The notes: generated by a model not told the origin, from the sequence alone. A stretch of DNA of 64,000 bases from Torreya grandis (GCA_037957365.1 JARHVA010004905.1:1006001-1070000), one strand, 5' to 3'. Positions 48,483 to 60,340 are shown, counted from the first letter of the stretch. A program made the numbers and translations.

Positions 48483-51148
48483 TAAGAACCTGCTAATGGG
48501 TCTAGATGCTTTGTTGCAGTGGGGGTTGATGACTTTGGTTTGAGAGGCATAAGAGGTGTTGGTCATACCATCATTTTCATGGGTGGTGTAACCACACGTG
48601 GAGATGGCACTCTAGTGGTGATAGGTGTTGGATGTTTTGGAATAAATATATGTCTGATGGGTTGAGAAAGTAATGGAGGTGACTTGCCTTTGTGAGGTAT
48701 GGGAGTAGGAAGCACCCCTATTAAAGTGGATGGGTACGGGCCCAAAATTGAAGGTAATGATGAAGGTGGGGAAGGAATCCTTTGGTGTGGTTTAATGGCC
48801 TTCATTAGTTTGGGGTGAGGGCCACTATTGTGTGAGGTGAGGTTAGATATGGGTTTGTGTTCGAGTGTGGATGGAGGCGAGTGAGATGTAGCAATCTCAG
48901 GCAAAAGACAAGAGGAAACCATGACTAGGTCTTCCTTGATCAAAATGGGTGAAGAGACTGGTTCTTCTCTTGGTGGAAAAGAAATAGGGGAGTGTGGCTC
49001 TGTAGTTGGATGGAGCGTAAGAATGGTCATGGTCTCAATGTGTGGTCTAGGCGTGGGGAATGTATGATCCCCCATTGATGACAAAAAGGATGAGGGTGAG
49101 GTAGCCGGTGTGGGTGCCATCAAAGCATTCTCCAATATGAGAGAGGTCGATGGAGGACTAATAGGAGGAGAAAATTCTTCATCTTGTAGAGGAGGAATAG
49201 GGGAAGAAGGGTCTTCCACCTGTGAAGGAGGTTGGTCAGGGACAAGAGAAAAGACAGTGTCGACCGTGTGTATATCATGGTCTTGAGGGTCATTGGTCAT
49301 GGTCTAGACATTATTTTGAGTAGGCGGGTGATTAGGAAAGGGTTGTTTGAAGATGTCAAGGTGTTGGTTGGGCAGGTAATTTGGGTTGTTCAAGATAAGA
49401 TCCCCCTTGTCTAGCATGTCCTGGATGATGTTTTTGATGATTTGACAGGTGTCCGTGTCATGGCCTTTGACACGATGATAGTTACAAAAGTCATTCTCCC
49501 TGTACCATGTAGGGATAGGTGTTGAGGGGTCAAATTGAAGTGGTTGGATTGAAGGGAGATTGAGGACCCCCTGCTTGACAAGTTTATCCAAGATAGAGGC
49601 ATATGACTCTCCAATTGGAGTGAATTGACATTGTATGGATCGACGTTAGAAGTGTCTATTGATGTAGTTTGATGTTGAAAATTGAGGTCAGTTGGTTATT
49701 GTTGAAGATGATGGTCTAAAGATGACAGTGTTTGCTAACCCTTTGGACTGGGAGTGGGTAGAAGAAGGTTTGGATGAAGAAGGGTCATTAGATTTTGCGT
49801 TGTCATTACGCAATTTGACCTTATTTTCATTGATGGCACAGAGTTCAAGATTTCTTGCCATGGTGAAAGCTTCGTCGAAAGTGTGGAATGTCTGGATCTA
49901 TAAGGTAGAAGAGATGTGCCTACCACATGCTCGAGAAAAGAGCTCGATGAGCTTAGGTTGAGGCAAGGAAAAGGAGAGTTGGTTGATCAGGGCTCTCCAA
50001 TGGACGACAAAATTGACTATTGATTCATCGTCAAATTGCTTGATGGAATAGAGGTCTGTGATTGAGACTTGTTTAGTGATGTTGATAGAAAAATGGTCGA
50101 GAAATAATTGGGCGAGTTGAGCGAATAAAAAGATAGAATGTCTGGTAAGAGAGCTATACCAGTCAAGGGCAGGGCCAGAAAGTGACATGGGGAACGTGTG
50201 TAGAAGTAACACATCTTCATGGGCTATGAGATAACAAGCGTGTCTAAACACTCGAAGATGTTTTTGTGGGTCTTCCTTACTCTAAAATTGAGTAAATTTA
50301 GGAATCTCCCACTGGTTGGGATAAGGTCAGATGGGCACAGAGGGATGGATGGGTTTGTTGCAAATTTGCTCATATGACAGAGCATTGCTTGAACTAGAGA
50401 TAGAAGTCTCGAGACTAGTCATTTTGTCCATCAACATTTTGATGAGATCTGCTAACGGATTGGCGGATGGGGCACCCCCTAGGTTGTAGGGCACCTGGAA
50501 AGTGGTCGAAGAGGTGTATGATGTACTTGGTTGCACTTGTGTAGGCACAACATATGGGTAATGTGTCATAGGGATAGATGTCATGGTCAAAGGGGCTTGT
50601 GCTATGAAGTTGGAGGACACAAGTTGATTGGATACTACCATAGGTGGTTGAGTGGTGGCACTAGTAAAAAGATAGGTTGTCACTCCCACTTGTATAGGTG
50701 CAAGAGTGGGCGAGGTCGAGACAACCAAGTTCTGGTATGGTGTAGAACTTGGTTGAATTGTGTGAAGTTGAGGGGGTAATGACACCATGATGGAGGTAGG
50801 TTCAAAAATAGATGAGGAGACCAAACTTTGCATATTGGCAATGGTTGAGTGACTGGTTGAGATAATAGGCTGAGTTATGATGGGTTGGGTAGCGGATGCC
50901 ATCGATGTCATTGCTGATGCAAGTGAAAGGTCCCGCATTTGGTTTCTTGCGAGATAGTTTTGGAGGGCTTTGACATTGAGGTCCAACAATCTTTCAAAAT
51001 CTTGGTCCCCTTCAAGGACAATGGGGGTCTGAGTCAGGGTTGGTCGAGTATGAGTTCTTTTGGTCTTCGAGTGGAACTCCATTATAGGACTGGTTATGGA
51101 TAGGGGAGGTGGAAGCGGTTGATGCCTTGCTTGGTCAAGAAGGGTCAA
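48483..51148 (-). pseudogene. E3n gag polyprotein, single frame with several stops
   Basis: The frame at 51,148 stays in phase to about 48,158 without a frameshift, interrupted by about ten stops. Order: N-terminal Ser/Thr/Gln-rich region with YNLGGAPSANPLADLIKMLM (51,148-50,327), then a capsid-like domain (50,300-49,890) with LLLHTFPMSLSGPALDWYSS, KQFDDESIVNFVVHWR and IELFSRACGRH. The first knuckle, WYRENDFCNYHRVKGHDTDT-C, lies at about 49,460-49,510. A Pro-rich linker follows (49,300-48,563), leading to the tandem knuckles. The Met at 51,082 aligns with the E3 Met at 31,606 and may be the start; homology extends a little upstream. Three stops fall at the same places in E3. Confidence 0.85.
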
Positions 51149-52207
51149 GTTTCAGAAACTATGTTTTTTCAGTTTTAGAAACTCAGAATGTGGTTTTTGG
51201 CAGAAAAGGGGTCGGGTTTTAGGCTACTGTTTTGAAAAAAGGGACAGTGACAGTGACCGACGTCAGTTGAAAAAATGATGTCAATGATATTAGATGGCTG
51301 ATGTCAGTTAGCTAACTGATGCCAGTGAGGAAAGGTTGCTAACATCAGTGGTAAAACCGATGCCAGTGACTGTGGTTTCTAGAAACCCAAAATATTTGAG
51401 AGTTTTTGGAAAAAAAGGAAGATGAACGTCCTCACTAGTTCAAACAAGCAGATAAGAACAGAAAAATAGAGATGGAGACAGGCAGACCCTAAGCATTAAA
51501 TCCTAAGAATCAACTTTTATAATCTTGTGGCTTATGCCTTAAAGTGATGTTTGGGAGGTTGGTTGTCAGAATGGGTCCTAGAAGAGGTAGTCCATGGATG
51601 GTTTTAGGTTTGTTTAGGCACTCAAAAGTCTAGGTTAGGTTCCGTACATGGCCTGGTGCTAAGGAGCAAGCTCCCCTCACTTCACGAGTCCAGTGGTAAG
51701 CTGGTCTCACTTAGCCAAAATATACTTTCCCTAGAGATTAGACTCTGCCAGAGAACACAGTGGGCTTTCCCTTTGGTGATGAAATCCAAGTAGGATCACC
51801 GGGATGGGTAAGGTATCCACTGGGGGATGAAATCCCAATCGGGCCTTGTCTCAGGTAAGTTTGATGTCTGATTTAGTGCAAGTGGTTCGGTTGTGTAACA
51901 TCAAGTGGACTACGATTAATTCATGATGCAATTTGTTAATTACTAGGTGTGGACTAAGAAATGCAAGCAAGCAGAAATGATATGCAATGTGTTTTAAGCC
52001 CCAAGTCAAAATGTGATTTTGAATGAAAACAAGTTGAGAAAGGGTTGAAGGATATGATTTTTGACTAGCTTGAAATGCAAGAAAAGAAAGAAAGGTTCAT
52101 TTTAATCCTACTTATGATGTCGTTTGGAAGAGAAGAAAGAGGTGAAAAGGGAGAAACCTAATGCACCTATATGAATAGAAAGAAAAGGAACCCAAGGGAG
52201 ACCCTAA
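51149..52207 (-). other. E3n 5' leader with conserved block and palindrome cluster
   Basis: Non-coding. 51,245-51,375, just before gag, holds repeated GACGTCAGT, GATGTCAGT and CCGATGCCAGT variants. 51,655-51,865 is the block shared with E3, with GGGATTTCATC and GGATTTCATC repeats and GGAGCAAGCTCC at 51,663-51,674. Confidence 0.65.
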
Positions 52208-52226
52208 GGTCCCACCAGGCGTGCTA
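52208..52226 (-). other. E3n primer-binding site
   Basis: In element sense TAGCACGCCTGGTGGGACC, starting three bases after the LTR end. Homologous to 30,197-30,215 in E3. Confidence 0.75.
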
Positions 52227-52229
52227 GAA

Positions 52230-53689
52230 TGTTTCTATGCTATTTTTGCTTTTCGCATTCAAAGAGAGAAATGAGAAACTAGAAGAAGAAATGGTCTGAG
52301 GCTTGTATGTACCTGGATGTAGTCGTGCGCACCATAATCCAAATGTTGTGAGAACTCCTCTTTGGTTGTGGAGGATGACACCTAAAAAGGAAAGAGACTA
52401 AAACACGAAAAGGTGTTAGATGAGGAGATGGTGGGTTGCCAAGCAAAAGCTTGATCCCAGAAGAAAAAGCTTGAGGGATGTCAACCCACTGATTAATAAA
52501 AGGATGTTTGATAAATAGTAGAATGATAAAATACTGCAATGATAAATAATGAAAAGGAAATGGAAGCAAATGCTTAACTAAATGATGTTGTCAGGCTGGT
52601 CACAATCGCCAGCGTCGGTGGTCCTATCGGCATCGGTTGGTCAAGGTCTATCGACATCAATTATTCTGCTGACGTCAGTTGGGGCAGTGGTCTCTGCGGC
52701 TGGTGTCGATTGGGGTAGTAGTCTGTGGTCAGGTCTGTGGTCTGTAGACAAGTCTGAAAAGGGGTCTGGACAGGTTTATGGTCTATGGAATGGACTGTGG
52801 TCTCGTCTGAGAGTCAGGAAGGTCTATTTAGAGGTCTGAGAGATTGCCTGGAGTTTTGAGGGACTTGTTTTGGGTCTGAGGGACTGAGAATGTTGCCTGG
52901 GAAAGTGGCTGGTTGGGAACCAGAAGCACAGAGGGGAATGAATGAGAGGCAGGGGTCTGAGAAGGCCTTTTAGCCTCTCAGGGGAAGGATAGGGAAGGTC
53001 TTGGCAGGGATTAGCTAAATAGATAGATTAAACAAGAAATGAAATAGAAAACAACACTGTGCTTACCTCTTGCTTACTGATGGAAGAATGGAAAAACCTG
53101 TTGCTGCTGATGTCCCTGTTGTTGATGCTTGGTAGTGTAGAAGACCTGTTGCTAGTGGAGCTTGCTGTGTTCTTGAGAGAGAGAGAGGTCTGAAGGTTGG
53201 CAGATTGATTGATTGATTTCTAGATTCAAGAGTTGGATGAAGAGTAGGGGCGAAGGAGGATAACAGACGCAAAAAACCATTATGAAGGAAACCGATGCCG
53301 GCAATATCGCCAATGTTGGTCGACAGTTGATCGACGTTGGCAGCTAGAAGGTAGGAAAAAGGCTAAAAATAGCCTTTTATCCATTTTCCCAACTGCCAGG
53401 TCAGCGAGTCCGAAGAAGAAACGGTCAAAGGTGATTAAAATGGATGAGATGTTAAAGGGGAGAAGTTGGAATGGGGGTCTAGGCATTAATAGTGGCCATG
53501 TGGGGAATGAAGGGAATCCAAAGAAGGGTATCCAAGGGTGGTGAGGTGGCAAGGGAGAGAGAATTATTAACTTAAAATAAGATAATGATTTCAAATTAAT
53601 AAGACATGGGTTAGGAGTGGTTAAGTGGACCAAAGGGGACTAAGGGGGGGAGAAAGGACCAAGGGGTAGACACGATTTCGATGTCTACA
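52230..53689 (-). repeat. E3n 5' LTR (element orientation)
   Basis: 1,460 bp, matching 43,784-45,247. Palindrome clusters lie at 52,606-52,710 and 53,285-53,345; here many CpG have become TG or CA, so the central motif differs from the other LTR (CCAATGTTGG against CCGACGTCGG). Confidence 0.93.
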
Positions 53690-53694
53690 GTCTT
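53690..53694 (+). repeat. E3n target-site duplication, right (GTCTT)
   Basis: Identical to 43,779-43,783. Confidence 0.9.
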
Positions 53695-54150
53695 AATCAC
53701 TTATATTATTTTGCTATAGTTAGCTATTATACACACACATGTATATTAAGTGTTTTGGATGGAGGCCAAGCTCATCCTGTCACCTTCAACCCTTTTGTGT
53801 TTCCTAGGGGCACTTCCTACTTTGAATACCTAGGACACATCAACCATTGGAGCTACAACTTTGATTGTTTTGACCTATCAGCTATCACTTACGAGCTATG
53901 CTTTGGTTATTTATATCTAAGTCCTCTTCAACCTTGCCTATTCTTGACTTTATCAAATATAGCTCATAGTAATATACCTAAATGAATTGATACTCAATTC
54001 TCCACCACTCACCCAATTACCTTTTTATCAAATTGGTACCTGATTTTGGTTTTTACTCCATCGATTCCCATTTTGAGGGGGGATACCTCATCTAATACTT
54101 GGAGTATCTAACTCTTGTTTTTGTCTTACAAACTTGGTAGTACAAATTAC
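53695..54150 (+). other. E3 3' non-coding remainder right of E3n
   Basis: Continuation of E3 after the nested insertion, up to the polypurine tract. An open frame at 53,755-53,985 has no recognisable protein character. Confidence 0.6.
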
Positions 54151-54168
54151 AAGAGAAAAAGGGGAAAA
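54151..54168 (+). other. E3 polypurine tract
   Basis: AAGAGAAAAAGGGGAAAA lies directly before the 3' LTR and would prime plus-strand DNA synthesis. In E3n the matching tract is GACAAAAAGGGGCAAA (minus, 45,263-45,248). Confidence 0.85.
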
Positions 54169-55672
54169 TGTAGACACCAAAATCATGTCACACACACATG
54201 TGTAACTCCTCGTGTCAAAACCCCTTTTAACCCATTTTTCATTAATAATAATTAGCCTCCCTAACCAATGCTTTTACCCCTCACACATTTAATTAATTTA
54301 AAATACTTAATTAAGTTAATTAAAAACCACTTTTTCCACCTTACCTAGCCACCTCACCCTATGACTAATTTTCACTTAATGAGTCACCTCAAGACTTAGT
54401 CCCCTCATCCTAACTACCCAAGACTAATTCTCACTTCAAAAATAAATTCCTAATCAACTACCTCCTTCTTAACTTCTTATTTTTACCATTTTGTATGGGT
54501 GTCATACTTGGTATGAAAAATAAAAGAAAATAATCCAAAAAAAGTAATATTTGCCTATTTTAGGGCCATCGACATTGATCAACCCATAGTTGATGTCAGT
54601 GAGATCACCAACATCGATGATAGAATCCAAACTCCAACCTAAAGTTTAGGTCATTAAAAATCAAGAAAATTCATTCTTACTTGCATTCAAGATCTCGGCA
54701 TTAAACATTCAACATATTAGTTTAATTTCATCATGAGTAAGTCAATCAAAATTAGGAAGTAAGCTCTTAAGGACCAATAACACCCATTTATTCTCTCTAT
54801 TTAGGCCATTGGTTTGGACTCCCTGATAGGGACCATCAATGTGACACTTATCATTTAGAGACCACTGCAACTAAGTACACCACTTATTTTGTATGTCTTT
54901 TAAGTATTTACTTTGACATCACTTCATATCCACTATTCATTTATTTATACACTCTTGACCAAACCCCTATGAGGGATTTACAAATTTTCCTTGCTTGTTT
55001 CACTTGACTTGACATACCAAACATCTGGCTAGATCTACCCAAACCATACTTTCTATCTCATAACTCTTCCCAACCTCCCAGACTAGATCAAAACCATTTC
55101 CTAGACCTGGAAAAGCCTTATATGAGCCCCTAAGCAATTATTTCCCCTATTAACCTTAGTAGCCTAACCAAAATCAATCACCTTCCCCACCTACCTTGAT
55201 AGTATAACCAATAGCAGTCACTCCCCTACCGACATCAGTGACTGTGGATTCCCTAACCTTTCCAAAACCTACCCAAACAACTTCCAAAACACAAATAGAA
55301 TATTCCACCTATAGTTTATTACTCTCTGTTACATTCAAATTTATAATAATGGTAATATTATCTCTCTTTCACTCTCTTTTTACCTCTCTTTTAGTTATTT
55401 ATTACTCTTTTGTCTCTCAAAAGTGGTCTATCATCTCTAAGGAAGTTTCACACTTCCTGGAACAAGTTCATAGCTTGGAAGCCCACTCATTTATCTACTA
55501 CCAAACATCTTGTGGTAGTGATTCCTTACATATAGGTCATCCTTCCCAGCCAAAGAGGAGTGATCACAATGTTTGGATATGACATGCAAACCAATTTAGG
55601 TTCATTCTAATCACTTTTCCCTATCATTCATTTTTTCCTTTAGACTTGAAATAGACAAATTTTAGTGAAACA
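54169..55672 (+). repeat. E3 3' LTR
   Basis: Begins TGTAGACACC and ends TTTAGTGAAACA, the canonical TG...CA ends. It is preceded by a polypurine tract and followed by the target duplication. The first 20 bases resemble the ends of the nested E3n LTR (TGTAGACATC), showing the same family. An open frame at 55,238-55,582 is LTR sequence, not a gene. Confidence 0.92.
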
Positions 55673-55677
55673 ATCAC
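55673..55677 (+). repeat. E3 target-site duplication, right copy (ATCAC)
   Basis: Five bases directly after the right LTR, matching GTCAC on the left except for G/A at the first base, a likely transition after insertion. Confidence 0.7.
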
Positions 55678-57200
55678 TATCATCCTCCTCATCCTTGGTT
55701 GCCTTGGTTTTGGGGTGCACAAATTATCATCTCATCATCTTCCTATCATAATCCATAGCCTTGGCCTAGATATCAATCTTTTTCACATTTAAGATCCTCT
55801 TAAATGTTGCCATGAAATATTTGGTTGAAAATGCATAAGGAAATTGGTGGTAACCTAAAATATTTACATCTATGGGTGCTAGGTTCACCACATAGAAGTG
55901 TTGAATCACATTAAAAGTCATCATTCCCATAAATTTCTGATGGAGTTATTATGGGATGCACCACTCATTTCCAAAGTCATTCACATACTTATTCAACCAC
56001 CCATGCACTCTATTTTTGTACTTCTATGAAAAAGCGGGGTAGATGTAGTCTTGGTACTTCACCTTGGGGATTTGTGATCTAGTGAAAATAACCATAGGTG
56101 GTAATCATTATAATTTGGCATAGCTTGCTCCTCCATCACTATTAGGATAAGCATATACCCCTAGTATAAAGTCTCACATGCTTGATGTCATTCTTATATG
56201 TTAGTTATAATCTCTTCTATGATAAAATTAGAGATGTTTAAGAGTTTTCCCAATGCCATGTGGTGGGAGATGCAAAGGAATGTTTTTCTAATGTCTGACC
56301 ATTAGCTATTAGGGTAAATTTTTGTGCTTACCATGTAAACTATTTCCCTTACACTTGGGTCCTAAATGTCTTTTATGGGGAATGCATATTATGACTTATA
56401 ATAGCCCAAGATATTTGTGACCCTCTCCAATTATACATCATCATCCATCATCTCCTTTATATCCAAAATTGAGCAAGGTATCCTTATGATTTTTTTATGT
56501 GGCTTTCATAAAATTTTATGTACCATCCAACAAAATAGAACCAGTCACCATGCACCTAGGAGAGAAGGAAATGCACCAGGGCTTTTGGCTTGCCAAAGCT
56601 TGATATTTCAAAGAGATGTGTTGCACCAATGGTTTTTAACTTGTCTCTGATGAAGACATCAAACAGTGTGGTGCCTTCCTTTGTCTTTTTTCATGTATCC
56701 ACCATCCAATCTTTATTCAGATCTTGTTCATTGCTACTTAATTAGTGGATGTAGTCTTTCAACTTACACACATGGGAAAAAGATACCCATTTTTCTCCCA
56801 CTATGAATTCTAGTGGGTACTCCATTTCTTGGTAGTTAAGTTTTGTGCTTTTGGTTAGATTAATCTCCACTATGCTAACTCCCTCTACCATTTTCACCTC
56901 ATATTTTATGGTGTCTACTTATCTCACTCCTTTTTATTTCTTCACATCCTTATGAACCTCTAGTGATTCCAATCTCAATATTTTCTTCCCCATCTTGAAT
57001 CTATTAGAGTTAAATCATGAATGATTGATCCTACTAAAGTCTAAAATGGTTCCTTATCTGATTCATAGTCATAAGAAATGTGACTGCATGTTCAGATTTT
57101 GAGCTTCCCACCCCTTTAATGGTGGACTAGTTATCCTATTGAAACCTCTACTTTCTTGATTCCCCTTCAAATTTGGTTTATTTGCCTCCTTTTTATCTTA
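55678..57200 (-). pseudogene. gene X, copy X3, N-terminal part (split by insertion of E3)
   Basis: The minus strand reads TTLFDVFIRDKLKTIGATHL, then FGKPKALVHFLLS-VHGDWFY with FVGWYIKFYE near 56,500-56,680. Further on come ITNPQGEVPRLHLPRFFIEV near 56,030-56,085 and VKKIDI-AKAMDYDRKMM near 55,740-55,790, running to acidic DEEDDSD at the E3 junction. The continuation across E3 (28,685 downward) keeps a Lys/Glu-rich character. Function unknown; I recognise no catalytic motif. It lies just downstream of E4 pol on the same strand, so it could also be an extra 3' ORF of E4. Confidence 0.45.
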
Positions 57201-58140
57201 GGGTAATATGTAATCTCCTTCTCTCCCCCTTTTTCTCACACTTAATAAGGATATGGGGAAATTTTTTTCTCTCTAATAGCTTCGAATCCTTTCTCTATTC
57301 TCATGAAAGTAACAAGTAAACCACCTATCTCTCCCAAAATTGGTCTTATGCTCTATTTTCATCTACCAAATTTATGGTTGGAGTCATTAAGATTCATGAA
57401 ATATCCTCAAATTTTAAAAAATTTCTAAAATCTACCACCATCTTCTCTTTAATGCAGATCTTTGTTTTTATACCATCATTCTATAGCATTAACTTTTATA
57501 ATGGTTTATTTAGGGAAGTGACAATAAATTAAGATGATCACTTCCTACCAAATATTAGGTGGGTACCAACTATCAAAATTGTCACTTATTTCTGATTTTT
57601 TCATATTATCATGACCTTCACCTTATTTTTGGTTACCTGGGTGTATCACTTCACATGCACGTAATCAACCTCCTAGGTTCCATCTCTTATCTAGTGTTGT
57701 GATTTGTTTCAAGCGCACCTCACTATCTTGGTCACTTTTTTTATGTTTTACTATCTCAAGATTTGTCCTCCACTAACCCATATAAATCCTTATGTTATTC
57801 CTTTAGTGCCTCACTATCTCCTAGTTTTTAATCTCTTGCACATGAACACCTTTATGTGTAATTTCCTTATCAAATTGTATTTGTAATTCAATAGCCTGGT
57901 AGACTTACCACACACCCAAAAAAATAGGTATCTATCCATAGGTGTTTAAAATGCAAATAGACTCAACTCACCCAACTATATTTATGTGATTTAAAGTGCC
58001 GTGAATGTTTTATTGTGGGACTAAAATCACCATGCTTATTCAAACAACACAAAATAAATAAAACATTAAGTAAATGTTTATCTCATGATAATTTTATTCT
58101 GGTCATAATATAAAGTGCCTAAATTTTGACCAAAATCCCA
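57201..58140. other. non-coding spacer between X3 and E4
   Basis: No protein-like frame. This is where the 3' LTR of E4 (minus strand) would be expected, but no second copy is visible inside the window. Confidence 0.4.
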
Positions 58141-58144
58141 ATGT

Positions 58145-59290
58145 TAGAGGGTGAAAGCATAATTATATTGATGGAATAATTTCGATATGTTTCCATTGAA
58201 ATACTTAGGGATCATTTCACCATTTAACATGTGCATCTTGCATGCACTAGTCTCTAAGATGTTATAGATTACATAAGGTCCCACCCACTTGATCTAAAAT
58301 TTACTTGGATGCCTTAGTACTTAAAATCCTACAAGAGGACCAATGCACCTTATTTAAGAACCTTTCCTTTGATTTTATTATCATGTCATATATTTTGGTG
58401 GGAATTCTCTATCTATTGGCTCCATTGTGCCTAGGTTCATGTCTTATCTAGCCTCTCCAAATCTCACAAGCATGCACTTAATGAATCTTGGGCATCTAAT
58501 CGACCAATATGTGTGATGTGAAATTAGGGCACTAGGAAATCCATAGGTAAAATGATCTCTATGCCAAACACCATTTATAATGGTGTAGCCTTGTTCAAGA
58601 ACTTGTATGTCATGTGATAGGCCCATAACATAGCTGATATGCAGTCATCCTAATCCTTATGACCAATGTTGCATATTTTTATTAAGTATGTCTATAGTAT
58701 TTTATTGAATAATTTTATGATTCCATTAAACTAGGGATGTTAGGGTGTCATTTTATGATGTGCCACCATATACTCATACATTGGGATCCAAACTATTTCA
58801 TTGATGAAATGTGTGCCTTAGTTGGTAGTCAAGTTACGGGCACCCATACATACTAATAATGTTCTCCCAAATGAATCTTGATACTATCATGGCTATATAA
58901 TATTTTGTTAGTGTCACTTTTACCCATTTAGTAAAATTATATGTAGTAGTTAGAACATACCTTACACCTATTCAAATCATGGTAGGAGTAATAGGCCCAA
59001 CAAAATTAATGGCCCATTTTTCAAATAGCATTTTTGTAAGGATGGGGATGAGGGGCATCTCATCCCAATGATTTGGTTTTCTTATTTTCTAAAATACATC
59101 AAAATTTTTAGCATATTCTTTTGCATCAATTAAACATATTCAACCACCACAAGACTAATTTTATATTGCTATGGCATCCCAACATAATGGCCTCTAGTAA
59201 TCCCATCATGTATTTCATGTAGTACCTAGTTTTATTTATTCTCTAGGACACATTAGTGCATGATCCCATCATGGACCAATTTGTACATGT
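58145..59290 (-). pseudogene. E4 integrase and pol tail, broken
   Basis: Minus strand: HEIHDGITRGHYVGM near 59,190-59,235, then SLVVVEYV-LMQKNM and a QIIGMRCPSSPSLQK stretch, giving the eroded HHCC region. The core reads YVLTTTYNFTKWVKVTLTKY near 58,900-58,960, then in another frame THFINEIVWIPMYEYMVAHH and HKDXDDCISAMLWAYHMTYK near 58,590-58,660. The tail GPYVIYNILETSACKMHMLN lies near 58,220-58,280. At least one frameshift and many stops. In life it integrates element cDNA. Confidence 0.8.
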
Positions 59291-59479
59291 CCCCACCAAT
59301 GAGTTAAAATAGGGTAGTGCAAACCATAAGTTATTTGTTTACTTTAGTTTTCATATCTTGAGCACATATCCAGACGTCAAAAATGTTATGATATTTTTTA
59401 AGTCTTCTGAGATGCATTAGATCATATATATTTATTCTTTAGGTATATCAACTTAAATTGGCACTCACCTAGTTAGGAA

Positions 59480-60340
59480 ACTATAATATTGACACACTTG
59501 TTATTTTTAGCTTTAGGGTCTCAAAATCATCCTCATGTGACTCACCCCAATAAAATTGGCCATCTTTCTCTAATAGTTCCTCTAGCGGTGCCACAATCTT
59601 GGTATAATTCCTTATAAACTTCCTATAATATCTGTAATGTCCAACAAAGATGTGAAAATATTGTTTAATTGATGGAGTTTGAAGTTGAAATATGATTGCA
59701 ATTTTGGATGGATCAACAAGAAAACCATCCTTGTAGATGATGTACCTAGCTAATGTGCTAAATGGCATTACAAAAATACACTTCTTAAGATTAAAATATA
59801 TTTGTAATTATTGGCACCTTTCAAGATTTAGGCACAAATTGTCATAGTGATCTTTTACCAATCCATACACTATCTAATCATCTAAATACACCTAGAGGAA
59901 CTTGTGAATAAAGTCTTTGAATGTGGTGATCACCACCCAGGAGAAAACTATTTGCACATTCTTAAGCTTAAAGGGCATCATGTTATACATGAAACATCCC
60001 CACTCAATCACAAATTTGGTTTTTAGATTGTCATCCTCCTTGATGGGGAATTAATGGTAACCAAAAAATCCATCATTAAACATGTATATTTCATAACCTA
60101 TAACTCCATCCAATACTTAGTTCATGAATAGAGTTGGGAAAGGGTCAATCATGCAAGTGACATTCAATATCTTGTATTCAACATAAATTAGAATGCACCC
60201 ATCTTGTTTAATGTTGATGGACATGGGGCTGACCTATTCAGACTACTACACTGGGTAAATAAGTTTTGCAACTAGCATGCCATCAATCTTTGTTTTAATC
60301 ATGACACAAAGATTTGGGTTCATTTTGTAGGGCCACTTCT
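59480..60340 (-). pseudogene. E4 reverse transcriptase, broken
   Basis: Minus strand: MNPNLCVMIKTKIDGMLVAK then LIYPV near 60,245-60,330 (fingers), VTCMIDPFPTLFMN near 60,120-60,165, the palm with GYEIYMFNDGFFGYH near 60,055-60,100, MMPFKLKNVQIVFSW near 59,940-59,985, and the active site VYLDD-IVYGLVKDH near 59,855-59,900. The thumb is in the open frame 59,768-59,481: GFLVDPSKIAIIFQLQTPSI then YYRKFIRNYTKIVAPLEELL. YLDD is kept; stops sit on both sides of it. Confidence 0.88.

Larger units (their letters stand above)
43784..53689 (-). mobile_element. E3n: nested, younger, pol-less Tat-family element
   Basis: LTRs at 43,784-45,247 and 52,230-53,689 in direct orientation, perfect 5-bp target duplication GTCTT on both sides, PBS and polypurine tract in the expected places for a minus-strand element. 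Gag is clearly homologous to that of E3 in the same order, yet protease, RT, both RNases H and integrase are missing; only the short pol tail remains near 47,475-47,575. The LTRs differ at about 21 of the first 345 bases by my count (about 6%), less than the E3 LTRs, agreeing with later insertion. Total length 9,906 bp. It must have moved using proteins of a relative. Confidence 0.93.
28686..55672 (+). mobile_element. E3: Tat-lineage Ty3/gypsy element with antisense PMD gene, interrupted by E3n
   Basis: Two 1.5-kb direct repeats (28,686-30,192 and 54,169-55,672) flank PBS, gag, protease, G-patch-like, RT remnant, archaeal-type RNase H, integrase and a polypurine tract. Flanking bases GTCAC (28,681-28,685) and ATCAC (55,673-55,677) form a 5-bp target duplication with one change. 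LTRs differ by roughly 12% in the first 350 bases by eye, so it is older than the nested E3n (43,784-53,689). Without E3n and one TSD copy it would be about 17 kb. The second RNase H downstream of RT and a captured antisense ORF before the 3' LTR both fit the Tat lineage. It landed inside gene X copy X3. Confidence 0.9.

Noticed and set aside
48007..48483. 158-codon minus-strand frame overlapping the E3n knuckles
   Set aside because: Out of phase with the gag frame; the in-phase frame carries the two knuckles, so this is a shadow.
48060..49510. The C-x2-H-x4-H-x4-C knuckle as a new domain
   Set aside because: As far as I recall, variants with His in place of the second Cys occur in gag of Tat-type plant elements; only the copy number here is notable.
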